A stretch of DNA of 7,071 nucleotides from Candidatus Wolfebacteria bacterium. GTDB lineage: Bacteria; Patescibacteriota; Minisyncoccia; UBA6257; UBA9933. Position 1 is the stretch's first letter. The number at the start of each line of letters is the position of its first letter. Of this stretch, positions 1-5,720 are shown one piece after another. The position numbers were made by a program, and so were the translations under genes. The notes under the pieces were generated by a model that was not told the origin of the DNA, did no database searches, and saw only the letters and a program-made list of their open reading frames with translations. The DNA lies in contig DAHWFZ010000118.1 in assembly GCA_027336345.1 (NCBI GenBank), forward strand, positions 1-7,071, given 5' to 3'.

Positions 1-148
1 GTTTATGTCTACTTTAACATTGTTTTCCGCCAGATTCCTTCTATGCGTTATTGACTTTAAATTTAATTGTAATAAAGTAATTATTAAATTACAAGAGTTT
101 CTGAAAATTTTCTTATTATTCCCTCTCCTTTAGAAATTAGAACCCAAG

Positions 149-167
149 CAGTAAAAATTTTTTACTG
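149..167. repeat. Inverted repeat abutting a DnaA-box-like site
   Basis: CAGTAAAAA and TTTTTACTG are perfect 9-bp arms separated by one T. The repeat touches the DnaA-box-like 9-mer at 168. It could be an operator for dnaA, an AT-rich element of the origin, or a small hairpin. The symmetry is seen directly and the role is unknown. Confidence 0.5.
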
Positions 168-176
168 TTATCCACC
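168..176 (+). promoter_or_regulatory. DnaA-box-like site upstream of dnaA
   Basis: TTATCCACC matches 8 of 9 bases of the classical DnaA box TTATCCACA. It lies about 65 bases upstream of the probable dnaA -10, a usual place for autoregulatory or origin boxes. A degenerate second copy (TAATCCAGA) follows at 179-187. Confidence 0.5.
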
Positions 177-217
177 GATAATCCAGACCTTGTTCGTTTT
201 AAAAAAATTTTCCCGGG

Positions 218-245
218 TTTCTTTAAATTTAAAAACAGATATAAT
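218..245 (+). promoter_or_regulatory. Probable dnaA promoter (-10 clear, -35 weak)
   Basis: TATAAT at 240-245 is a perfect sigma-70-type -10. The best -35 candidate is TTTCTT at 218-223 with 16-base spacing, which is poor. Transcription would start near 252 and leave about a 40-base leader before the dnaA ATG. A 12-bp palindrome TTTAAATTTAAA (222-233) lies between the two hexamers and could be an operator, but may be chance in such AT-rich DNA. Confidence 0.45.
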
Positions 246-291
246 ACTTATACTTGAGCCATTAATTTTTATCTAATTAAGCTAAACCATC

Positions 292-1644
292 ATGGAAACA
301 GAAAAACTTTGGCAATCTGTGTTAGCTGAACTAGAACTTCAAATTTCCCGGCCTAATTTTTTAACTTGGTTTAAAAACAGCCGCTTGGTTGAAAAAAATC
401 ACGAAGGAGAAGTAGTTATCGCCCTGGGAAATAACTTCGCCAAGGAGTGGGTTGAAAATAAATACCATAAAACCATCCTTGAAGCTATGGTTTCTTTGGA
501 TGACTCCATAAGAAGGGTTAAATACGTTGTTGTTCCCGCGTCATCCGAACAAAAAATCAGTTCCATTGAAAAGAAGGTTCAGCCCCAGGCTCCTTTTGAG
601 GAGTTTAAGGTGGATCCCGAAACAAACCTTCATCCGAAATTCAACCTTAAGTCGTTTATTGTCGGATCTTCCAATGAGCTGGCTTACGCGGCAACGCTCG
701 CGGTTGTAAAAGATATCGGTAAAAAATACAATCCTCTTTTTATTTATGGCGGCACCGGGTTGGGAAAAACCCATCTACTCCAGGCAATCGGGAATGAAAT
801 AAAAACAATCCATAAAAACCGGGTTAAGGTTAGGTACGTCCCTTCGGAAAAATTTGTAAATGATATTATTTCCGGAATCCGCAACAAAAGAACCGACGAC
901 GTAAAGGAAAAATACAGGAATGTCGATGTTTTGATTATTGACGATATCCAGTTTATCGCCGGCAAAGAAAGAAGCGAGGAAGAGTTTTTCAATACTTTTA
1001 ATTCTTTATATGAAAACGATAAGCAAATAATTATTTCTTCGGATCGGCCGCCGCACGCGACTCCTGTTTTAGAAGAAAGGCTCCGCTCAAGATTCAGCGG
1101 CGGAATGATTGCCGACATCAGCTACCCGGATTACGAAATGCGTTTGGCAATCATTAAAACCAAGCTTCAAGAAAAAAATGCTTTTTTGCCGGATCCCCTT
1201 TGCCAATTGGTTGCCACAAAAATCCAAAGAAATATCAGGGAATTGGAGGGTGTTTTAAATAAAATTATTTTTTACCAGGAGGTAAAAAATACCGAACTTA
1301 CCCAAAAATTAATTGAGGAAATTATAGATAAAACAGTTCGGCAGTTGTTTAAAAACATCACTCCCAATCAAATTGTTCAGATTGTATCCAGTTTTTTTGA
1401 GCTGACCGAAAAAGATATTATTGACCATTCAAGAAGAAAAGAGGTGGTTGAGCCGCGGCAAATCACTATGTTTCTTTTAAAGGATTTATTAGATATGTCT
1501 TATTCGGATATAGGGCATAAACTGGGGAAAAGAGACCATACAACCGTGATTCACGCGTGCGAAAAAATCAACAAACAAATCCTTTCCGACCAAAAACTAA
1601 GTAATAAGATAATTTTAATAAAAGAAATGATAAATAATAAGTAG
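292..1644 (+). CDS. dnaA: Chromosomal replication initiator protein DnaA
   Basis: DnaA is the AAA+ ATPase that binds DnaA boxes at oriC, melts the origin and helps load the replicative helicase. The 450-residue length is normal. Domain I (about 1-80) has the typical opening LWQSVLAELELQISRPNF. A short variable linker (about 82-115) follows. The AAA+ core has Walker A GGTGLGKT (153-160), Walker B VLIIDDIQF (213-221), sensor I IIISSDRPP (246-254), the box VII arginine-finger segment ERLRSRF (262-268) and sensor II NIRELEG (314-320). Domain IV (about 355-450) has PRQITMFLLKDLL (388-400) and the DNA-binding signature DHTTVIHA (415-422). All key residues seem present. The first ATG gives the full domain I, and I see no Shine-Dalgarno before it. 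dnaN follows after a 164-base origin-like spacer. Confidence 0.98.
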   Translation: METEKLWQSVLAELELQISRPNFLTWFKNSRLVEKNHEGEVVIALGNNFAKEWVENKYHKTILEAMVSLDDSIRRVKYVVVPASSEQKISSIEKKVQPQAPFEEFKVDPETNLHPKFNLKSFIVGSSNELAYAATLAVVKDIGKKYNPLFIYGGTGLGKTHLLQAIGNEIKTIHKNRVKVRYVPSEKFVNDIISGIRNKRTDDVKEKYRNVDVLIIDDIQFIAGKERSEEEFFNTFNSLYENDKQIIISSDRPPHATPVLEERLRSRFSGGMIADISYPDYEMRLAIIKTKLQEKNAFLPDPLCQLVATKIQRNIRELEGVLNKIIFYQEVKNTELTQKLIEEIIDKTVRQLFKNITPNQIVQIVSSFFELTEKDIIDHSRRKEVVEPRQITMFLLKDLLDMSYSDIGHKLGKRDHTTVIHACEKINKQILSDQKLSNKIILIKEMINNK

Positions 1645-1645
1645 G

Positions 1646-1654
1646 TTATCAACA
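1646..1654 (+). promoter_or_regulatory. DnaA-box-like site after the dnaA stop codon
   Basis: TTATCAACA matches TTATCCACA at 8 of 9 positions and begins one base after the dnaA stop codon. It has the same orientation as the second candidate box and as the trio run, as expected for cooperative DnaA loading towards the unwinding site. Confidence 0.5.
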
Positions 1655-1708
1655 CTTTTTTAACTTCTCTCTTTATAAATTATTTATTATATATCTTCTT
1701 TTTTTAAC

Positions 1709-1717
1709 TTATCCCCG
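1709..1717 (+). promoter_or_regulatory. Weak DnaA-box-like site next to the trio run
   Basis: TTATCCCCG matches the classical DnaA box at 7 of 9 positions. It is judged likely because of its place, 13 bases before the first DnaA-trio and in the required orientation. Its CCCCG end also gives the GC-rich step usually found between box and trios. The same 9-mer recurs on the minus strand at 6772-6780. Confidence 0.45.
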
Positions 1718-1730
1718 AAATTCGCTTCCT

Positions 1731-1748
1731 CTACTATTACTACTACTA
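1731..1748 (+). promoter_or_regulatory. DnaA-trio array (six contiguous triplets)
   Basis: The top strand reads CTA CTA TTA CTA CTA CTA, so the bottom strand 3'-5' reads GAT GAT AAT GAT GAT GAT. All six fit the DnaA-trio consensus (G or A, then A, then T). DnaA-trios position a DnaA filament on one strand next to the double-stranded boxes and open the origin. The array leads into the AT-only palindrome at 1747-1758. Confidence 0.7.
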
Positions 1749-1779
1749 TATTAATATATAATAGTAATAGTAGTAATAA
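1731..1779. repeat. Inverted repeat formed by two opposed trio runs
   Basis: CTACTATTACTA (1731-1742) is perfectly complementary to TAGTAATAGTAG (1762-1773). A shifted register pairs TATTACTACTA (1735-1745) with TAGTAGTAATA (1768-1778). The second arm read as triplets (1762-1779) is TAG TAA TAG TAG TAA TAA, which is six trio-type triplets on the opposite strand. The centre holds the palindrome TATATTAATATA (1747-1758) and an overlapping TATAAT (1757-1762) that might serve as a -10 for dnaN, although I see no matching -35. The element could also be a weak hairpin in the dnaA-dnaN mRNA. Confidence 0.65.
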
Positions 1780-1808
1780 TTAATATATTAGGATTTAAAA
1801 TTTAACTT

Positions 1809-2927
1809 ATGGAATTAATTGTTTTAAAAAGTAATTTAAAAGATGGTTTGAATGTTTTGGGAAAAATCGGTTTTGAAAATTCAACATTACCGATTTTAAA
1901 AAACTTTCTTCTTGAAACAGTTGATAATAAAATAAAATTATCGGCGACAAATCTTGAAATAGCGATAACAAGCTTTATTCCGGCAAAAATAATAAAAGAC
2001 GGAGAACTGACTTTTCCGATAAACGTAATTTCTTCGATTATAAATAACCTTCAAAATGAAAGGGTTAATTTGGAAATAAAAGATAATAACTTAATAATTA
2101 AAACCGAAAATTATAACGCTAAAATCCAAGGAGTTAAAAAAGAGGAATTTCCGATTATCCCAAAAATAGAAAATAACAAGGAATTTATAGAAATAGAAAG
2201 CTTGGTTTTAAAAGAGGCGCTCATGTCTGTGATTAGCGCGGCGCAAATAACAAACATAAAACCGGAATTAAACGGGATTTTATTTGATTTTCAATACAAT
2301 TTATTAAAATTGGCGGCAACAGACGGATTTAGGTTGGCGGAAAAAACAATAAATGAGAATGATTTTAAAGCGAATATTGAGAAAAAAATAAAAATAATAA
2401 TTCCACTCAGGACAATCCAGGAACTAATCAGGATTATTCAAGACAAAACATCGGAAAAAATTCAAATTTATCTTGACTCGAATCAAATTTTATTCAAAAC
2501 CGACAGATTTGAAATAATCTCAAGGATTATTAACGGAGAATTTCCCGATTACCGGGTAATTATTCCTGAAGCGACGCTGACTGAAGTAAATATAAACAAA
2601 AATGAGCTTATAAACGCCTTAAAATTAACCAGCTCGTTTACCGACAGGCTTAATGAAATAAAATTCAATATAAAAGACGGGGTAAAAAATATTGAAATTT
2701 ATTCGGCAAGTTCTTTACTTGGGGAAAATCAGTACCTTATTCCCGCAAAAATAAAAGGAGATGCCGTTGAAATTATATTTAATTGGAAATTTTTATTTGA
2801 TGGGATTAAAAATATAGAAGGAGATAATATAATAATCGGGTTAAATAACGACAATAAACCCGTGATTATAAAACCACTGAATAACCAGGAATACTTCTAT
2901 ATTCTAATGCCGGTAAAAAACGAATAA
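1809..2927 (+). CDS. dnaN: DNA polymerase III beta subunit (sliding clamp)
   Basis: DnaN is the ring-shaped dimeric clamp that tethers the replicative polymerase to DNA. Its 372 residues are close to the family's usual 366-380 and give the three repeated clamp folds (about 1-125, 126-250, 251-372). Family landmarks are LPILKNFLLE (27-36), LAATDGFRLA (168-177), GEFPDYRVIIP (243-253) and the clamp-type C-terminus YILMPVK (364-370). The ATG at 1809 gives the standard short N-terminus. AGGA (1790-1793) lies too far upstream to be a convincing ribosome site. The gene is visibly more A-rich than dnaA and the PBP gene, with many AAA, AAT and ATA codons. This suggests different constraint rather than decay, because all signatures are intact. 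It probably reads out from the origin spacer and ends at the shared terminator at 3031-3069. Confidence 0.97.
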   Translation: MELIVLKSNLKDGLNVLGKIGFENSTLPILKNFLLETVDNKIKLSATNLEIAITSFIPAKIIKDGELTFPINVISSIINNLQNERVNLEIKDNNLIIKTENYNAKIQGVKKEEFPIIPKIENNKEFIEIESLVLKEALMSVISAAQITNIKPELNGILFDFQYNLLKLAATDGFRLAEKTINENDFKANIEKKIKIIIPLRTIQELIRIIQDKTSEKIQIYLDSNQILFKTDRFEIISRIINGEFPDYRVIIPEATLTEVNINKNELINALKLTSSFTDRLNEIKFNIKDGVKNIEIYSASSLLGENQYLIPAKIKGDAVEIIFNWKFLFDGIKNIEGDNIIIGLNNDNKPVIIKPLNNQEYFYILMPVKNE

Positions 2928-2970
2928 GGAATATAAGAGCAGTTATTACGAAGCAATCTATTCTCTTGTC

Positions 2971-3027
2971 TGTCATCCTGACGTACTCAGAAGGATCTTG
3001 TAGGTTCTTCGCAGGCTTAGAATGACA
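2971..3027. repeat. REP-like palindromic repeat, copy 1
   Basis: The element starts TGTCATCCTGA, contains AGAAGGATC and GGTTCTTCGCAGG, and ends TTAGAATGACA, so its termini are imperfect inverted repeats (TGTCAT and ATGACA). It shares its terminal and GAAGGATC cores with the repeats at 5335-5412 and 5716-5785. Just upstream, ACGAAGCAATCT (2948-2959) looks like a remnant of another common short intergenic repeat. The repeat lies between the dnaN stop codon and the shared terminator. Confidence 0.7.
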
Positions 3028-3030
3028 AGC

Positions 3031-3069
3031 GCCAATAAAAAAACGCCCGAAGGGCGTTTTTTTATTGGC
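3031..3069. terminator. Bidirectional terminator shared by dnaN and the PBP gene
   Basis: GCCAATAAAAAAACGCCC (3031-3048) and its exact complement (3052-3069) form a perfect 18-bp stem around the loop GAA. The CGCCC/GGGCG core is flanked by A7 and T7, so a run of U follows the core in either direction. It serves the convergent dnaN and PBP genes. The right arm overlaps the PBP coding end: it includes the stop codon (3062-3064) and part of the last codons. Confidence 0.92.
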
Positions 3070-5236
3070 TAGACAATGATTGCTGTAAGTAAGGAAGTAT
3101 TAAAGAATTTTGCTGAGCCCATATCTGAGTCGGAATTTCCCAGTTATTGTATTGAGGATCATTCGCCGGATTCTGAGGGGCAGCATCTGTTGGGTTATTT
3201 TTATCCACATAATACAAAATGTCGTGCACCTGCCCGTTAACAAAAAATTGTCCATTAAGCATTGGCTTTGTTTCCACGACCGGATCCGGCTTGTTAAAAC
3301 TCTCGTTCGGGAATTCCTTCAAGGCGTCAACCATAAAAGCGTTCCAAATAGGAACAGCCGCTAAAATACTTCCGGCGTTCTGCTGCATTGATTCTTCGTG
3401 GTTATTGCCGGCCCAAACTCCGGCAACCAAATACGGAGTATACCCTATTGTCCACGCGTCTTTGTATGCGTCTGTGGTGCCGGTTTTTAAAGCCACATCC
3501 CTGTCCTGGAAAACCGTTAACCCAAAACTGCCGGAGTAAAGAGGCTTTCTGGCTGCCTGGTCGGAAAGAACGTCGTTTATCATTCTGGCATATTGCGGTT
3601 CAATTACCTGCGTTGCTTTATCCAAATATTTTTCAAGAACATTCCCGTTGTAGTCATCAACCTCTAAAATTGAGGTTTGATCGTGCCTGACTCCTTCCTG
3701 GGAAAAAACGGAATAACCTTCAACCATATCAACCAATTTAACTTCTCCCCCTCCCAAAACCAAAGAAAGGCCATACCTGCTCGGGTCGTTTAATGTTGTA
3801 ATGCCAAAATCACTTGCGGTCTGAAGCGCGTTATTTATTCCAACAAGGTAAAGGAGCTTTACGGCCGGGATATTCATTGATTGAGCCAAAGCGTTTCTTA
3901 AAGTAACCGGGCCGGGGAATTGGTGGTCAAAATTCTGAGGATGATAACAATCCGGATTATCAACGGAATAATTTATGCCTGTAATCGGGCAATCCGGCTT
4001 GGATGAAAATTCCGTCGGCAAATTCATAATAACCGAATCAGGCGAATAACCTTGTTTAAATGCCGTTATGTAAATAAACGGTTTGATTGACGAACCCGGC
4101 TGCCGCAATCCCTGTGTTGCGACGTTAAAGTTTCCTTCGTTGGCCGTGTCAAAGTAGTCTGCAGACCCCACCAGCGCTAAAATTTGGCCTGTCTTCGGGT
4201 CTTGCGCTACGAGGGCGGCATTATTTCCCTTATAAAGTTCCGCGTTTCTTTTGGCGCCTTCTGTGACGGCTTTTTCCGCAATCTGCTGAAGATTCCAATC
4301 CAAAGTCGTGATAACTTTTAATCCTCCGCGATTAACCGCGTCTTCGCCGTATTTGTTCAACAAATAATCCCGGATCATCATTACAAAATGAGGGGCCTTG
4401 ATGCTGCCTAAATTTTTCTGCAAAAATGTCGGAGTGATTTTTACATTTCTGTCGCGCTCTTCTTTGTCTATATATCCCAGCTGATACATCTGATCCAAAA
4501 TATTGTTTTTTCTTTGCATTAAATCGGGGATATGGTTGTTCCACGGAGAATAATATGTCGGCGATTGAGGAATAGCCGCCAATGTCGCCGCCTCAACAAG
4601 CGTTAGGTCTTTTGCCGATTTGCCGAAATACGCCTGGCTCGCGGCTTCAATTCCATAATTTCCCGACCCGTAAGGTATTTCGTTCAAATAAAGTTCAAAA
4701 ATTTTGTCTTTGGAATAATATTTTTCAATCCAGTACGACAAAATAGCCTCCTTTATTTTTCTGGTGAAGGTTTTTTCCGTGGTTAAAAACGCGTTTCTGG
4801 CCAGCTGCTGGGTGATTGTTGACGCCCCCTGGCTGAGCTGTCCCGTTGAGATGTCGGTAATAATTGCGCGGCCTATGGATTTCCAATCCAGGGCGGAATG
4901 GTTGTAAAAATCCTTGTCTTCTATGGCAAGAGTCGCCTGTTTTACGTAATCGGGAATCTGGTCAAAAGAGATGACGGTTCTTCTCCCGTTATTATTCATT
5001 TCATAAAGCAAAACCTGTCCGGTTCTGTCATAAATTTTTGTTGACTGGGTCATTTGCCAGTCAATCGCCTGTTGCGGGTCCGGCAAGTTCTTTGCCAGTT
5101 GGGCTAATTCGTAAAAAGCTCCGGCGCCTAAAGCCAATAAAAACAAAAAAACACCAATTCCGATTTTTAACCAAAGCAGCCGTTTTTTGTGCTTTGATTT
5201 TTCAGTTGTTTTGTTGGGCGACTTGTGTAAGGGCAT
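3062..5236 (-). CDS. Class A penicillin-binding protein (peptidoglycan glycosyltransferase/transpeptidase)
   Basis: This bifunctional enzyme polymerises lipid II into glycan strands and cross-links stem peptides outside the membrane. The 724 residues begin with a lysine-rich cytoplasmic tail and one membrane anchor (about 20-48). The GT51 domain shows the catalytic motif EDKDFYNH (106-113, Glu106), GASTITQQ (137-144), RKIKEA (159-164, Glu163) and ELYLNEIPYG (181-190). The transpeptidase domain shows SSIK (382-385, Ser382 nucleophile), SMN (453-455) and KTGTT (584-588). Both activities therefore look intact. A C-terminal tail follows residue 640, ending in a Gln- and Ser-rich stretch. Cys416 and Cys430 lie between the SxxK and SxN motifs and might form a disulfide. 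The first ATG gives the whole tail and anchor. There is no Shine-Dalgarno, but a strong promoter lies at 5275-5303. It is not obviously pbp1A or pbp1B, so no symbol is given. Confidence 0.95.
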   Translation of the reverse strand: MPLHKSPNKTTEKSKHKKRLLWLKIGIGVFLFLLALGAGAFYELAQLAKNLPDPQQAIDWQMTQSTKIYDRTGQVLLYEMNNNGRRTVISFDQIPDYVKQATLAIEDKDFYNHSALDWKSIGRAIITDISTGQLSQGASTITQQLARNAFLTTEKTFTRKIKEAILSYWIEKYYSKDKIFELYLNEIPYGSGNYGIEAASQAYFGKSAKDLTLVEAATLAAIPQSPTYYSPWNNHIPDLMQRKNNILDQMYQLGYIDKEERDRNVKITPTFLQKNLGSIKAPHFVMMIRDYLLNKYGEDAVNRGGLKVITTLDWNLQQIAEKAVTEGAKRNAELYKGNNAALVAQDPKTGQILALVGSADYFDTANEGNFNVATQGLRQPGSSIKPFIYITAFKQGYSPDSVIMNLPTEFSSKPDCPITGINYSVDNPDCYHPQNFDHQFPGPVTLRNALAQSMNIPAVKLLYLVGINNALQTASDFGITTLNDPSRYGLSLVLGGGEVKLVDMVEGYSVFSQEGVRHDQTSILEVDDYNGNVLEKYLDKATQVIEPQYARMINDVLSDQAARKPLYSGSFGLTVFQDRDVALKTGTTDAYKDAWTIGYTPYLVAGVWAGNNHEESMQQNAGSILAAVPIWNAFMVDALKEFPNESFNKPDPVVETKPMLNGQFFVNGQVHDILYYVDKNNPTDAAPQNPANDPQYNNWEIPTQIWAQQNSLILPYLQQSLSSQ

Positions 5237-5274
5237 AATTATATAAGCTTAACTCAATTAGTTTAAAAAATGAA

Positions 5275-5303
5275 ATTCTACAATTCATTATGCGTGTTGT
5301 CAA
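5275..5303 (-). promoter_or_regulatory. Sigma-70-type promoter of the PBP gene
   Basis: On the minus strand TTGACA (5303-5298) and TAGAAT (5280-5275) are separated by exactly 17 bases. This predicts a start near 5268 and a leader of about 32 bases before the PBP ATG. A second TATAAT (5243-5238) ends one base before the ATG, too close to be useful for this start codon. Confidence 0.72.
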
Positions 5304-5334
5304 TTTTCATCTCTTTGGATCGTGAAGCACCCAC

Positions 5335-5412
5335 TCTGTCATCCTGAGCCCTGCGAAGGATCTCTCCATGTGGACGGTTCAAGGATGCTTCGTTAGCATT
5401 CGGTATGACAGA
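5335..5412. repeat. REP-like palindromic repeat, copy 2
   Basis: TCTGTCAT (5335-5342) and ATGACAGA (5405-5412) are perfect 8-bp terminal inverted repeats. Inside are CCTGAGCCCTGCGAAGGATC on the left and a mirrored GGATGCTTCG on the right. At 78 bases it is the longest of the three copies. It lies just upstream of the PBP promoter. No target-site duplication is evident in the flanks. Confidence 0.72.
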
Positions 5413-5413
5413 A

Positions 5414-5468
5414 TAAATAATAAACTCAGATTATTATTTACATAGTATTTATACAGCAATTATACAGC
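5414..5468. repeat. AT-rich inverted repeat plus tandem 9-mer
   Basis: TAAATAATAA (5414-5423) and TTATTATTTA (5431-5440) are perfect 10-bp arms around a 7-base loop. Right after them, TTATACAGC occurs twice (5449-5457 and 5460-5468) at an 11-base period, about one helical turn. Such a layout can bind a regulator, but nothing identifies one. Apart from this, the repeat before it and the terminator after it, the 289-base gap between the PBP and acidic genes shows no other feature beyond the PBP promoter. Confidence 0.45.
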
Positions 5469-5480
5469 TTTTGGCGCATA

Positions 5481-5514
5481 AAATCCCCCTCCGACTCAAG
5501 TCGGAGGGGGATTT
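5481..5514 (-). terminator. Strong GC-rich hairpin terminator after the acidic ORF
   Basis: AAATCCCCCTCCGACT (5481-5496) is exactly complementary to 5499-5514, giving about 15 usable base pairs with a four-base loop. It starts 11 bases beyond the stop codon of the minus-strand acidic ORF. The run after the stem is only a short ATTTT, so termination by a weak U tract is inferred. It would insulate that transcript from the PBP promoter. Confidence 0.75.
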
Positions 5515-5525
5515 GGAATTAATAA

Positions 5526-5720
5526 CTATATAATTTCTTCCTCGTCTTCCCACTTATTGTGGATTGGGAAATCTTCGCGGACTTCCCTTACTTCCATTTC
5601 ATCATCAATATCTTCACCCTTTTTTTCTTCCTCGGGGAGATCCATAGGTTCTTCTTCGGCAAAGAAATTATCGCCACTCTTCCGTTTTTTATTAAAAGCT
5701 TTCAAAGTTTTAGTAGTCAT
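5526..5720 (-). CDS. Small acidic protein of unknown function, start uncertain
   Basis: I do not recognise this family. From the ATG at 5720 it encodes 64 residues: a short basic head (KKRK at 11-14), then a strongly acidic body with EEE blocks at 22-24 and 30-32, EDIDDEMEV (36-44) and the end WEDEEEII (57-64). There is no signal peptide, membrane segment or catalytic motif. A low-complexity acidic tail protein or a protein-binding peptide is possible. The frame stays open upstream to a TTG at 5804, but that part is a translation of the palindromic repeat (5716-5785) and is unlikely to be native. The chosen ATG is itself the end of that repeat, so the original N-terminus may be lost. A minus-strand promoter (5851-5878) and a terminator (5481-5514) frame it, which supports a real transcription unit. 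Confidence 0.5.
   Translation of the reverse strand: MTTKTLKAFNKKRKSGDNFFAEEEPMDLPEEEKKGEDIDDEMEVREVREDFPIHNKWEDEEEII

Larger units (their letters stand above)
1..291. other. AT-rich non-coding region upstream of dnaA
   Basis: I can assign no gene here. Short open frames run off the left edge on both strands (a plus frame stops at 52-54), but neither translation is recognisable. The stretch holds two exact copies of the 12-mer CTTTAAATTTAA (55-66 and 221-232), a 9-bp-arm inverted repeat (149-167), an adjoining DnaA-box-like site (168-176) and a likely dnaA -10 (240-245). In many bacteria this interval contributes to oriC or to dnaA autoregulation. That role is inferred here. Confidence 0.6.
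1645..1808. other. Probable oriC core in the dnaA-dnaN spacer
   Basis: In order from the dnaA stop codon this spacer contains TTATCAACA (1646-1654), a pyrimidine- and AT-rich stretch, TTATCCCCG (1709-1717), six contiguous DnaA-trio triplets (1731-1748), the palindrome TATATTAATATA (1747-1758) and a mirror-image trio run (1762-1779). More AT-rich sequence leads to the dnaN ATG. Box, short GC-containing gap, trios and AT-rich DNA is the order of the bacterial basal unwinding system. From memory, Bacillus subtilis has a very similar CTACTATTACTTCTACTA run in its own dnaA-dnaN spacer. The motif order is seen directly. Origin function is inferred. Confidence 0.7.

Noticed and set aside
1..60. Possible end of an upstream gene, such as rpmH or rnpA, at the left edge
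   Set aside because: Neither strand translates to anything resembling those proteins, and the stretch is too short to judge.
744..1118. Antisense ORF inside dnaA
   Set aside because: It shadows the conserved AAA+ domain of dnaA. There is no recognisable product, and the coding signal belongs to the plus strand.
5238..5243. TATAAT on the minus strand just before the PBP ATG
   Set aside because: Only one base separates it from the ATG, so a transcript would start inside the gene. The TTGACA-17-TAGAAT promoter at 5275-5303 fits much better.
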